Positions 1 to 6,196 of a stretch of 26,912 nucleotides of DNA are shown here, piece by piece. Source of the DNA: a bacterium (GTDB taxonomy: Bacteria > Patescibacteriota > Minisyncoccia > UBA6257 > Colwellbacteraceae); NCBI GenBank assembly GCA_021839365.1, contig JAKCBB010000006.1, forward strand, positions 1 through 26,912, in the 5' to 3' direction. Numbering within the stretch: the stretch's first letter is position 1; every line of letters starts with the position of its first letter. A program made the translations under genes and the position numbers. The notes below the pieces were generated by a model, which saw only the letters and a list, made by a program, of their open reading frames with translations, was not told where the DNA came from and ran no database searches.

Positions 1-278
1 GTTTTGGATCAGTATCTTGGCCGTTCACGGCCCTCCGCGCGCAGGCGGGGCCTTTTATTCTCCGCTATGATACGGTTTCAGGCATAGCCCTGACGGGAGG
101 GTGGGGTTCGCTCGCGGTTATTTTTCTAACAGAGGCGGCCATCGTGGCTATAGGGCTTTTTTTGGCATTCGAACTTTACCGCCGCGCGAAATTCCTGTCT
201 TATATGCTTGTAGCCGGAGAAGCTGCTTGTTCGGTATTTTTTGTGGCATTTGCCATAATGCTCGTGAGGCTAAATTGA
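1..278 (+). CDS. C-terminal part of a small integral membrane protein (5' end outside window)
   Basis: An open frame enters from the left edge (first full codon at 3) and stops with TGA at 276-278. The visible 91 residues hold two hydrophobic segments, one around SLAVIFLTEAAIVAIGLFLA and one around SVFFVAFAIMLV near the end, joined by a short basic loop (ELYRRAKF). This points to a two-helix or larger inner-membrane protein. I do not recognise a named family. The pattern of a polar stretch, a helix, a basic loop and a terminal helix resembles small uncharacterised membrane proteins common in CPR genomes, but that is from memory and weak. The stop codon lies inside the -35 box of the rplU promoter, so the two genes are packed back to back but rplU has its own promoter. 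Confidence 0.5.
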   Translation, partial: FGSVSWPFTALRAQAGPFILRYDTVSGIALTGGWGSLAVIFLTEAAIVAIGLFLAFELYRRAKFLSYMLVAGEAACSVFFVAFAIMLVRLN

Positions 279-303
279 CGGCTAGGCGGCTAACGGCTAT
301 ACT
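275..303 (+). promoter_or_regulatory. Promoter of rplU, near-leaderless
   Basis: TTGACG at 275-280 and TATACT at 298-303 are separated by 17 bases, close to the sigma-70 consensus. The expected start of transcription, 7 bases after the -10 box, is about 310, only two bases before the rplU ATG at 312. There is no room for a Shine-Dalgarno site. The -35 box overlaps the stop codon of the preceding gene. Confidence 0.7.
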
Positions 304-311
304 GGCGCAGT

Positions 312-623
312 ATGTTTGCGATTATAGAAACAGGCGGAAAGCAATATAAGGCGGAGCCCGGCGCCAAGCTTAGGGTTGAAAAGCTCGCCGGAAAGTCGGG
401 GGACAAGATATCTTTCGACAAGGTGCTTCTTTTCGCCGACGGAGGCGAGGTCAGAATAGGAGCTCCGTATATCCCTAAAGCCAAGGCTGAAGGTGTCGTT
501 TTGCGTCAGGCTAGGACAAGAAAGCAGGTAGTATTCCACTATCACTCCAAGACTAGAACCAGAGTAAAAAACACCCATCGCCAGCACTTCACCGAGGTGC
601 AGATAGAGAAAATATCAGTTTAA
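312..623 (+). CDS. rplU: 50S ribosomal protein bL21
   Basis: This 103-residue protein opens with MFAIIETGGKQYKAEPG, the N-terminal signature of bL21, and carries the basic RNA-binding region expected near the C-terminus (HSKTRTRVKNTHRQHF). Length is normal for the family (about 100-105). bL21 binds 23S rRNA domains on the solvent side of the large subunit. In most bacteria rpmA (bL27) follows directly; here a perfect terminator follows and the next gene is murD, so rplU is a single-gene unit. The ATG at 312 sits about two bases after the predicted transcription start, so the mRNA is probably leaderless or nearly so. Confidence 0.96.
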   Translation: MFAIIETGGKQYKAEPGAKLRVEKLAGKSGDKISFDKVLLFADGGEVRIGAPYIPKAKAEGVVLRQARTRKQVVFHYHSKTRTRVKNTHRQHFTEVQIEKISV

Positions 624-654
624 AAATATCGAGGGTGAAACCCTCGATATTTTT
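622..654 (+). terminator. Rho-independent terminator after rplU
   Basis: A perfect 14-bp inverted repeat (622-635 with 641-654, loop TGAAA) begins inside the rplU stop codon. It has a GAGGG/CCCTC core and ends in a T run. It should also work in the reverse direction because the 5' arm begins with an A run. Confidence 0.85.
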
Positions 655-666
655 AGGTCGCGTGAA

Positions 667-694
667 TTGAGAATCGGCCCCGCGGTGATATACT
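667..694 (+). promoter_or_regulatory. Promoter of murD-murC
   Basis: TTGAGA at 667-672, a 16-base spacer and TATACT at 689-694, with an extended -10 TG at 686-687. Predicted transcription start is about 701, leaving a leader of roughly 7 bases before the murD ATG at 708. Confidence 0.65.
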
Positions 695-707
695 CTTATT
701 ACTAATC

Positions 708-2117
708 ATGGACTATAAGGGCAAGAAGATCGTAGTTATGGGTCTTGGCAGGTACCGCGACGGAAGCGGGATAGCGGCTGCCTTATATTTTGCGAAATCC
801 GGAGCGAAGGAAGTTTTAATCACGGATTTGAAAACAGAGGAGGATCTTAAATCCCAGGTATCGCGGTTAAAAAAATTCAAGAACGTGAAATTCGTTTTAG
901 GAAAGCACCGCGAAGAGGATTTCAAGGATGCCGACGTTGTATTTCAAAATCCGAGCGTTCCGGACTCATCTCCTTATCTTAAGATGGCAAGAAAAAGGGG
1001 GATTCCGGTTATCAATGACTGGAGTATTTTTTTGGAAAGCGGCGAAAGATTTCTTATAGGCATAACGGGAACTAGAGGCAAGAGCACGACAGCCGCTCTT
1101 GTATATGAAATGGTGAAGCTGTCGGCTGGAAAAAGAAAAGTTTTTCTATGCGGCAATATCGGCGTTTCTCCGCTTAGGTATATGGATAAAATCGGCGATA
1201 GCGACATAGTCGTGGCCGAGTTGTCAAGCTGGCTGTTGCGGGGATTCCGGGAGGCCAAGAGAAGTCCTGATATAGGGGTTTTAACCAACCTGCTCGTAGA
1301 CCACCAGGACAAGTACGGGAGCCTCAAGGAATATTACAAAGACAAGGATAATATATTCCTGTTTCAAAATAAAGACGATTTTCTCGTTGCTTCCAGAGAT
1401 AATGCGGAGGCGAGAAAAAGAGCGTTGCGCGCTCCATCGAAGATCTTTTGGTTCTCTATAAAATATCCGTCATCCGGAAACGGAGGATATGTGAAAAACG
1501 GGAAGATATATTTTAGAAATGGAAACGAGAATGAGCTTATCGCTTCAGTAAGCGATGTTAAGCTTAAAGGAACCGCTAATTTGCAAAATGCCGTGGCGGC
1601 CGTAACGGCAGCGCGGATTTTCGGAGTCGCTCCCAGAGATATAAAAACCGCGCTTAAGTCATTCCGCGGTCTTCCAGGGAGGATGGAATTCGTCGGTTCT
1701 TATAAAGGAATAAGTTTTTATAACGACACGACTTCCACTACTCCGGACGCCGGCCTCGCCGCTTTAAGGGCGCTTTCGGATAAGAAAAGGAAAATCGTGC
1801 TTATCGCCGGGGGACAGGACAAGAAACTGGATTTTAAAGAATTCTCAAGAGAGGTAAAAAAATCAGTTAAATCATTGGTGTTGTTTAAGGGAACCGCGAG
1901 CGAAAAGATTAAAAAAGGATTGGGAAAGACCGTCGTCATTGAGGCTTCGTCCATGAGAGAGGCCGTGGAATCCGCCTTGAATACGGCGGCTAAAGGAGAC
2001 ATCGTGCTTCTCTCTCCGGCGGCGGCCAGTTTCGGAATGTTTAAAAACGAGTATGATAGGGGAGACCAGTTCAATCGCGAGGTGAAGAAGCAATATGGCG
2101 GAGTTCGACTTAAATAA
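708..2117 (+). CDS. murD: UDP-N-acetylmuramoyl-L-alanine--D-glutamate ligase
   Basis: The product (469 residues) is a Mur ligase that adds D-glutamate to UDP-MurNAc-L-Ala in the cytoplasm, using ATP. Visible features are an N-terminal Rossmann-type domain starting KIVVMGLGRYRDGSG, the central ATPase P-loop GTRGKSTT at about residues 121-128, a NLLVDHQDKYGS block matching the family NLxxDHLDxH motif, and a C-terminal ligase domain with LIAGGQDKKLDF. Length fits the family (about 430-470). The P-loop carries Arg where MurD usually has Asn (GTNGKS); the catalytic Lys and Ser/Thr remain. The 3' end overlaps murC by 23 bases, implying translational coupling. MurD rather than MurC, E or F is inferred from the N-terminal domain and the adjacent MurC; a generic Mur-ligase reading is the only realistic alternative. 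Confidence 0.9.
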   Translation: MDYKGKKIVVMGLGRYRDGSGIAAALYFAKSGAKEVLITDLKTEEDLKSQVSRLKKFKNVKFVLGKHREEDFKDADVVFQNPSVPDSSPYLKMARKRGIPVINDWSIFLESGERFLIGITGTRGKSTTAALVYEMVKLSAGKRKVFLCGNIGVSPLRYMDKIGDSDIVVAELSSWLLRGFREAKRSPDIGVLTNLLVDHQDKYGSLKEYYKDKDNIFLFQNKDDFLVASRDNAEARKRALRAPSKIFWFSIKYPSSGNGGYVKNGKIYFRNGNENELIASVSDVKLKGTANLQNAVAAVTAARIFGVAPRDIKTALKSFRGLPGRMEFVGSYKGISFYNDTTSTTPDAGLAALRALSDKKRKIVLIAGGQDKKLDFKEFSREVKKSVKSLVLFKGTASEKIKKGLGKTVVIEASSMREAVESALNTAAKGDIVLLSPAAASFGMFKNEYDRGDQFNREVKKQYGGVRLK

Positions 2118-3411
2118 AATAAAAAAAGTACATTTTATCGGGATAGGCGGGATAGGTATTTCGGCTATAGCGCGGATGATGCTTAAAAGGAGAAAGGCGG
2201 TCAGCGGATCGGATCGTTCGGCCTCGATTATCACGGACGAACTGAAGAGGCTTGGCGCCAGAATTTTCATAGGCCAGAAAGCCTCGCAGGTTCCCAAAGA
2301 CGCCGATCTTGTCATATACACCATTGCTATCCCGGAAAAAAATCCGGAACTCGCAAGAGCAAAAGAGTTGGGCGTTCCGGTCTTGACTTATCCCCAGGCG
2401 CTCGGGGCGATTTCCAGAGATCATTTCACGATCGCTGTTTCTGGGACTCACGGCAAGACCACGACGACCGCGATGATAGGCGGAATATTCAAGGACGCGA
2501 AAAAAGACCCGACAGTTATTGTCGGCAGTTTGATCGGCAAGGCTAAAAGCAACCTTATAGCTGGCAGGAGCAAGTATTTTATAGCCGAGGCGTGCGAGTA
2601 CAGAAGATCGTTCCTAAACCTGGAGCCGCGGATAATAGTTATCACCAACATCGACAATGATCATCTGGATTATTATAAAAATATCAAGGAAATTCAAAAG
2701 GCTTTCAGCGAGTTCGTTTCTAAATTAGGCAAGGACGATTATCTTGTAACCGATGCCAAAAATCCGAATGTCCTGCCGGTAGTCAGGAAGGCGAGGTGCC
2801 GCGTCATTGATTTTAAAAAAGAAAGCGTGAAGGGATTGAGGCTCGTTATCCCGGGAAAACACAACGTTTCCAACGCTCAAGCGGCTTTGGCGGTTTCCAA
2901 AATCGCGGGCATACCTAGATCGACCGCTTTAAAATCGCTGGCCTCGTTCAAGGGCACATGGCGAAGGTTCGAGTTTAAAGGGAAAACGAAATCAGGCGCC
3001 CTTGTCTACGATGATTACGGGCACCATCCCACGGAAATAAAAGCGACTCTTTCTGCGGCCAGAGAGTTTATGGAAAAAATAAAAAACGGTCCCGAAAAAT
3101 TGGTCGTGGTTTTCCAGCCGCATCTTTATAGCAGGACTAAATTCCTATTCAAGGATTTCTCTAATAGCTTCAGCCAAGCGGACGAAGTTATTATTGTTCC
3201 TATATACGCGGCGCGGGAAGCTGATGATGGGACTGTGAGCTCGGCGACGCTCGCTGAGGCGATAAGAAAAAAGGGGGTAAAAGCGAAAGCGGCTTCTAGT
3301 TTTAAAGAAGCCGAAAGGATGCTTGTAGATTTCTCCGGCAAAGAATTCCTGATTCTTACTATGGGGGCCGGTGAGGCGTATAAAATAGGAGAAGCCGTGA
3401 TCGAGAGTTAG
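2095..3411 (+). CDS. murC: UDP-N-acetylmuramate--L-alanine ligase
   Basis: This 438-residue Mur ligase catalyses the first peptide step, joining L-Ala to UDP-MurNAc with ATP. The N-terminus shows the MurC dinucleotide-like loop VHFIGIGGIGISA (about residues 12-24), then the P-loop GTHGKTTTT at 117-125 and the MurC-specific DDYGHHPTEI signature about residue 306, plus QPHLYSRT shortly after. Length is typical of short MurC forms. The ATG at 2095 lies within the murD 3' end. A GAGGTGA Shine-Dalgarno about 8 bases upstream, inside murD, supports this start and coupled translation. After the stop, a hairpin at 3428-3448 belongs to the opposite-strand gene. Confidence 0.95.
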   Translation: MAEFDLNKIKKVHFIGIGGIGISAIARMMLKRRKAVSGSDRSASIITDELKRLGARIFIGQKASQVPKDADLVIYTIAIPEKNPELARAKELGVPVLTYPQALGAISRDHFTIAVSGTHGKTTTTAMIGGIFKDAKKDPTVIVGSLIGKAKSNLIAGRSKYFIAEACEYRRSFLNLEPRIIVITNIDNDHLDYYKNIKEIQKAFSEFVSKLGKDDYLVTDAKNPNVLPVVRKARCRVIDFKKESVKGLRLVIPGKHNVSNAQAALAVSKIAGIPRSTALKSLASFKGTWRRFEFKGKTKSGALVYDDYGHHPTEIKATLSAAREFMEKIKNGPEKLVVVFQPHLYSRTKFLFKDFSNSFSQADEVIIVPIYAAREADDGTVSSATLAEAIRKKGVKAKAASSFKEAERMLVDFSGKEFLILTMGAGEAYKIGEAVIES

Positions 3412-3427
3412 TCGCTAAAAAAGGAAA

Positions 3428-3448
3428 GCTCCCGCCATTGGCGGGAGC
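3428..3448 (-). terminator. Minus-strand terminator of the 65-residue gene
   Basis: A 9-bp perfect stem (3428-3436 with 3440-3448, GCTCCCGCC/GGCGGGAGC, loop ATT) is followed on the minus strand by TTTCCTTTTTT. On the plus strand no T run follows, so it terminates the minus-strand gene and faces the 3' end of murC. Confidence 0.7.
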
Positions 3449-3507
3449 CGGAACGAGGGTGCAGAGCATGTTTTAATAGCGCTGGGGAGTCCGGGATCTG
3501 TGCCGTT

Positions 3508-3705
3508 TCACGCACGGCGGCTTATGATTGATTCTAAAACCATCGAGTCTCGGAACATCTCCACTGAGGCGTAACCAGCCGTTTTCCACTTCTCCAGCGC
3601 TTGCGCCATCTCCACCAACTCTTGGAAGTTCTTGTTGTCGGGGAGTATCGCGACCCGCTGCGTCGAACCCTTGGGACCGTCCTTTGCTACGAGAACCCAC
3701 GCCAT
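3508..3705 (-). CDS. Small hypothetical protein, 65 residues
   Basis: The minus-strand frame encodes MAWVLVAKDGPKGSTQ... with a central charged helix-like part (NFQELVEMAQALEKW) and no membrane segment or signal peptide. I recognise no family. It is more than a chance frame: the ATG is preceded by AAAGGAG at ideal spacing, a TTGACA-16-TATCAT promoter lies upstream at 3754-3781, and a T-tailed hairpin at 3428-3448 follows the stop, so promoter, ribosome site, frame and terminator are all present. It is convergent with murC and divergent from the nucleotidyltransferase. Function unknown; probably cytoplasmic. Confidence 0.7.
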   Translation of the reverse strand: MAWVLVAKDGPKGSTQRVAILPDNKNFQELVEMAQALEKWKTAGYASVEMFRDSMVLESIISRRA

Positions 3706-3753
3706 CGTTTCTCCTTTGGAACAGCATTTCCAACCTTACGGTTAGATTCGGTA

Positions 3754-3781
3754 ATGATAGCCGGAAAAACGTCGTTGTCAA
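3754..3781 (-). promoter_or_regulatory. Minus-strand promoter for the 65-residue gene
   Basis: On the minus strand, TTGACA (3781-3776) and TATCAT (3759-3754) are 16 bases apart. The -35 hexamer overlaps that of the divergent plus-strand promoter by five bases, so RNA polymerase should bind only one of the two at a time. Confidence 0.6.
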
Positions 3782-3803
3782 ACCGCGGCACGCTGTTTAT
3801 ACT
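3775..3803 (+). promoter_or_regulatory. Leaderless promoter of the nucleotidyltransferase gene
   Basis: TTGTCA at 3775-3780, a 17-base spacer and TATACT at 3798-3803. Seven bases after the -10 box is position 3810, the A of the start codon, so the mRNA should be leaderless. Confidence 0.7.
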
Positions 3804-3809
3804 TTAAAA

Positions 3810-4508
3810 ATGCAAGCTGTTATCTTGGCGGCAGGAGAAGGAAAAAGGTTAAGGCCACTCACGATCGACAGGCCGAAACCGATGGTGAAGATCAATGATA
3901 GACCGATTTTAGAGCATACTCTCAATAACCTTCCAGGGGAAATAGACGAAGCCATATTGGTAGTCGGGTATCTTGGCCACGTAATAAGAGACTACTTTAA
4001 GGATTCTTTTGGCGGCAGGAGAATAAGATACGCTTATCAAGCGGAACCTAAGGGAACAAGCGACGCGCTTTATGCGGCTAAAGATCTTATAAGAGACGGA
4101 CTCTTTATGTTGCTTTATGCCGACGATTTGTATCATCCGGAAGACTTGCGGAAGTGCGTATCAGATGTCCCAATGGTTTTAGTCAAAGAATCCGATCATC
4201 CGGAAAGATTCGGGGTTTGTCTGGCAGATGAAAACGGAATGCTTCTTGATATTTTAGAGAAACAGGAAAATCCGCCGAGCAATCTCGTTAACATAGGCGC
4301 GTATACGCTGGACAGAGGCATATTTTCGATTCCGCAGGTCTTTCTCCCGAATGGCGAGGCAAATCTCGCGGCTCAGATCGGAGCTTGGGCAAAAACCGCT
4401 AAAATTAAAACCGTCAAAGCCAGGTTCTGGCATCCGATAGGGTATCCAGAGGATATTTCAGGAGCCGAAAAATATTTAAACCTTCCCTTGAATGAGAGGA
4501 TTAATTAG
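3810..4508 (+). CDS. Sugar-1-phosphate nucleotidyltransferase (RmlA/GlmU-N/mannose-1-P guanylyltransferase type)
   Basis: The 232-residue product begins MQAVILAAGEGKRLRPLT, the nucleotide-binding GxGxRLxPLT signature, followed by PKPMVKI (about residues 22-28), and carries the metal-binding LYADD at 102-106. Such enzymes make NDP-sugars from NTP and sugar-1-phosphate for surface polysaccharide. It is a catalytic domain only, with no C-terminal hexapeptide repeats. Sugar and nucleotide cannot be told from the sequence. A longer in-frame start at 3528 exists, but that extension reads through the antisense of the 65-residue gene, and the family signature begins at 3810, exactly at the predicted transcription start. 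No Shine-Dalgarno is present. Confidence 0.88.
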   Translation: MQAVILAAGEGKRLRPLTIDRPKPMVKINDRPILEHTLNNLPGEIDEAILVVGYLGHVIRDYFKDSFGGRRIRYAYQAEPKGTSDALYAAKDLIRDGLFMLLYADDLYHPEDLRKCVSDVPMVLVKESDHPERFGVCLADENGMLLDILEKQENPPSNLVNIGAYTLDRGIFSIPQVFLPNGEANLAAQIGAWAKTAKIKTVKARFWHPIGYPEDISGAEKYLNLPLNERIN

Positions 4509-4529
4509 AAGAAACTGTTAATTATGGAT

Positions 4530-4574
4530 CGCGAAACGCACGACGGCGTTATGCGATTTATGCGTGCGTTCGCG
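4530..4574 (+). repeat. Imperfect inverted repeat after the nucleotidyltransferase
   Basis: CGCGAAACGCACG (4530-4542) pairs with CGTGCGTTCGCG (4563-4574) with one bulged A. No T run follows. It may be a weak terminator or an RNA-stabilising stem for the upstream gene; it lies just before the promoter of the first small-RNA candidate. Confidence 0.4.
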
Positions 4575-4591
4575 TTTCACGAATAATTGCT

Positions 4592-4619
4592 TTGAGTTTT
4601 GTTTAGCGGTTTGTATAAT
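4592..4619 (+). promoter_or_regulatory. Promoter of small-RNA candidate 1
   Basis: TTGAGT at 4592-4597, a 16-base spacer and a consensus TATAAT at 4614-4619. Predicted transcription start is G4626, the first base of a fully enclosed stem-loop RNA. Confidence 0.6.
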
Positions 4620-4625
4620 GATTAT

Positions 4626-4697
4626 GGGCGGTAGTGAGAGCACTCACTCAACAAAAATTCTTTGGAGGTCACCCCTACCGCCTTTCTTTAGGTTTTT
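4626..4697 (+). ncRNA. Candidate small structured RNA 1 (about 60-70 nt)
   Basis: From the predicted start, GGCGGTAG (4627-4634) pairs perfectly with CTACCGCC (4675-4682), closing the whole transcript. Inside is a small hairpin TGAG-AGCA-CTCA (4635-4646), then an A-rich single strand and a TGGAGG motif (4662-4667) that could act as, or mimic, a Shine-Dalgarno. The closing stem is followed by TTTCTTTAGG and a TTTTTT run at 4692-4697, terminator-like. No credible reading frame fits. It does not match SRP RNA, tmRNA, 6S or RNase P signatures that I know. Function unknown. Confidence 0.5.
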
Positions 4698-4758
4698 TGC
4701 TGCGGTTTGTTGCATTTTTTTAAAACAAGCACGTCTGGTTTTGCGCGGGGAGAGCTTG

Positions 4759-4886
4759 TATAATAACGTCGGCCTTCACTAGCACTCATAAAGGCGTGTG
4801 GATGGCGATCTATAGCATATCACTTCCTTGTGAGCAGGTGGTCTGTGGCTGGTTCAGCCAGATCGTCTCTTTGATTTTTATTATCT
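4759..4886 (+). ncRNA. Candidate small structured RNA 2 (about 110 nt) with its -10 box
   Basis: A consensus TATAAT at 4759-4764 predicts a start at G4771; the -35 is weak (TGGTTT at 4735-4740, 18-base spacer). The RNA would fold into a 5' hairpin GCCTT/AAGGC (4772-4776 with 4791-4795), then a domain closed by GGCGATCT/AGATCGTC (4804-4811 with 4860-4867, one G-U pair) holding two hairpins: TCAC/GTGA (4820-4833) and TGGCTG/CAGCCA (4846-4860). A T-rich tail (4868-4882) follows. It shares AGCACTCA with candidate 1. It could be an independent sRNA or a murB leader; the 100-base gap to murB favours the former. No known RNA family recognised. Confidence 0.45.
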
Positions 4887-4923
4887 ATTCATATTTGCAA
4901 AAACCATTTAGGGACGGAGGATT

Positions 4924-4977
4924 GTGAAAGAAATATCCGGAAAATTGGAAAATCTATGTATGCTTAAAGTCCGGTGA
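4924..4977 (+). CDS. Possible 17-residue leader peptide upstream of murB
   Basis: GTG at 4924 is preceded by GGAGG at 4916-4920 (only 3 bases spacing) and opens a short frame, MKEISGKLENLCMLKVR, ending with TGA at 4975-4977, six bases before the TTG candidate start of murB and twelve before its ATG. Its position and strong ribosome site suggest an upstream frame that couples translation into murB, but the peptide has no recognisable features and chance cannot be excluded. Confidence 0.3.
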   Translation: MKEISGKLENLCMLKVR

Positions 4978-4983
4978 TGTTAA

Positions 4984-5940
4984 TTGAGCATGGCAAGGGT
5001 AGGTGGAGTTGAATTAAAAAAGTTCAGCAGTTTTAAAATCGGCGGTCCTGCCGATAATTTTTTCATTGCGAAAAACGCCGAGGAAATCATCGAAGGGTTA
5101 AAAGAATCGCGCCGAATGCTATTCCCTCTAAAAAAGACGGTTTTTGTTTTAGGGGGAGGCACTAACATCCTTTGGGGAGACCGCGGCTTTAAGGGGTTGG
5201 TGTTAAAGCCGGAAATAAAAACTTTAGAGATTATTGACGGCAACAAAATTAAAGCCGGAGCGGGAGTGAACGTTTCGGAACTTCTGAGCTTTGCCGCGGA
5301 AAATGATTTGAGCGGTTTGGAGTGGTCTGGAGGATTGCCCGGCACGGTCGGCGGAGCGGTGTTTGGCAATGCCGGAGCTTTCGGAGGGGAAATTAAGGAT
5401 TGCCTGAAGGAGGTTATAAGCCTTGATTTAAAAACATACGGCATAATAAGGCGCGCCGCGCCGGAATGCGAATTTTCATACAGAAACAGTATTTTTAGAA
5501 AAAACCGCGGGGAAGAAATTATCTTGGAAGCCGTTTTTAATCTGAGCCCGGGAGAAAGGAGCGAAATATCCGATGCAGCCATGCGGAATATGCGCTACCG
5601 CGAGGAACGCCAACCGCTAGAACATCCCAATATCGGGAGCATCTTTAAAAACGTTCCCGCGGAGACGCTTGCCCCGGGGGTTATTGAGAGGTACGGGCTA
5701 AACATAAAGACCGATCCGTTCCCGGTTATCCCAACCGCCAGGCTTATCTCCGAGACCGGATTGCGCGGATTGTCTTTCGGCGGGGCGATGATTTCGCCGA
5801 AGCATCCGAACTTTATCGTTAATGTCCTTGACGCCAGTTCTAGCGACGTGGTTAATCTTATCGAAGTCGTGAAGCGCGAGGTTCATGGGAAGTTCGGGGT
5901 GAGGTTGGAGGAGGAGATATTAAACTTGTCCCGATTCTGA
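4984..5940 (+). CDS. murB: UDP-N-acetylenolpyruvoylglucosamine reductase
   Basis: The 318-residue FAD enzyme reduces UDP-GlcNAc-enolpyruvate to UDP-MurNAc with NADPH, the step before MurC. Visible are the N-terminal SSFKIGGPADNF, the FAD-binding LGGGTNILWG (about 56-65), SGGLPGTVGGAVFGNAGAFG (about 115-134), the YRN of FSYRNSIFRKN (about 166) and the catalytic Ser219 in NIGSIFKN, with the terminal acidic LEEEI holding the usual catalytic Glu. The compact form without the extra loop fits type II MurB. Two starts are possible: TTG at 4984, 6 bases from GGTGA (4973-4977), or ATG at 4990; the first has better spacing. murB is about 1.5 kb from murC on the same strand. Confidence 0.94.
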   Translation: MSMARVGGVELKKFSSFKIGGPADNFFIAKNAEEIIEGLKESRRMLFPLKKTVFVLGGGTNILWGDRGFKGLVLKPEIKTLEIIDGNKIKAGAGVNVSELLSFAAENDLSGLEWSGGLPGTVGGAVFGNAGAFGGEIKDCLKEVISLDLKTYGIIRRAAPECEFSYRNSIFRKNRGEEIILEAVFNLSPGERSEISDAAMRNMRYREERQPLEHPNIGSIFKNVPAETLAPGVIERYGLNIKTDPFPVIPTARLISETGLRGLSFGGAMISPKHPNFIVNVLDASSSDVVNLIEVVKREVHGKFGVRLEEEILNLSRF

Positions 5941-5997
5941 GTTATCAACAGTTTTTTTAAAAATCATTTGTTCTAGAATTAACTCAGGTGGTCAGTA

Positions 5998-6016
5998 TTA
6001 GAACTATGGGTTCTAA
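5998..6016. promoter_or_regulatory. Inverted repeat TTAGAAC-N5-GTTCTAA, possible operator
   Basis: A perfect 7-bp inverted repeat lies in the murB to mini-gene gap. Another palindrome, TTCTAGAA, sits at 5971-5978, so GTTCTA occurs three times (5970, 6010, and inverted at 5999) in under 50 bases. It is AT-rich, without a T run, and lies upstream of the promoter of the 14-codon gene. A protein-binding site is an inference. Confidence 0.35.
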
Positions 6017-6030
6017 AGTCAGCGCGATTG

Positions 6031-6059
6031 TTAGTCGGCAAGCCCACGTTGACTATAAA
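6031..6059 (+). promoter_or_regulatory. Likely promoter of the 14-codon gene
   Basis: TTAGTC at 6031-6036, a 17-base spacer and TATAAA at 6054-6059. Predicted start about 6066 gives an 11-base leader to the ATG at 6077. The -35 is imperfect. Confidence 0.45.
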
Positions 6060-6076
6060 AAATTTTCATAACAGCA

Positions 6077-6121
6077 ATGGCTGCAAAGAAAAAAGCGAAG
6101 GCCGGAAAGAAGAAGAAATAG
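6077..6121 (+). CDS. 14-residue lysine-rich mini-protein
   Basis: ATG at 6077 opens MAAKKKAKAGKKKK, stopping at TAG (6119-6121): eight Lys, four Ala, one Gly and the initiator Met. It looks like an isolated histone-H1-type or ribosomal-extension tail and would bind nucleic acid electrostatically. Support for a real gene is its complete surrounding unit: a TATAAA promoter about 18 bases upstream and a strong terminator starting 17 bases after the stop, with no other frame between. There is no clear Shine-Dalgarno. Alternatively the unit makes a small RNA and the frame is incidental, though an A/G-rich run encoding only Lys, Ala and Gly with a clean start and stop argues for peptide coding. Confidence 0.5.
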   Translation: MAAKKKAKAGKKKK

Positions 6122-6137
6122 CCTTCATTTAATACGA

Positions 6138-6171
6138 AGCGCTCCGTTTGTAGACGGGGCGCTTTTTGTTT
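6138..6171 (+). terminator. Rho-independent terminator after the 14-codon gene
   Basis: A 10-bp stem AGCGCTCCGT/ACGGGGCGCT (6138-6147 with 6154-6163, one G-U pair, loop TTGTAG) is followed by TTTTTGTTTG. It isolates the mini-gene from hpf-secA. Confidence 0.85.
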
Positions 6172-6196
6172 GTAAAAACGGCCTCCAGAGAGTAAG

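Noticed and set aside
3528..3809. Upstream in-frame extension of the nucleotidyltransferase
   Set aside because: The added 94 residues read the antisense of the supported 65-residue gene, contain its promoter and have no family match; the enzyme signature starts at 3810.
4626..4886. Assigning the small RNAs to SRP, tmRNA or 6S
   Set aside because: No GGAAG-AGCAG SRP loop, no tRNA-like ends and no 6S-type central bubble were seen.
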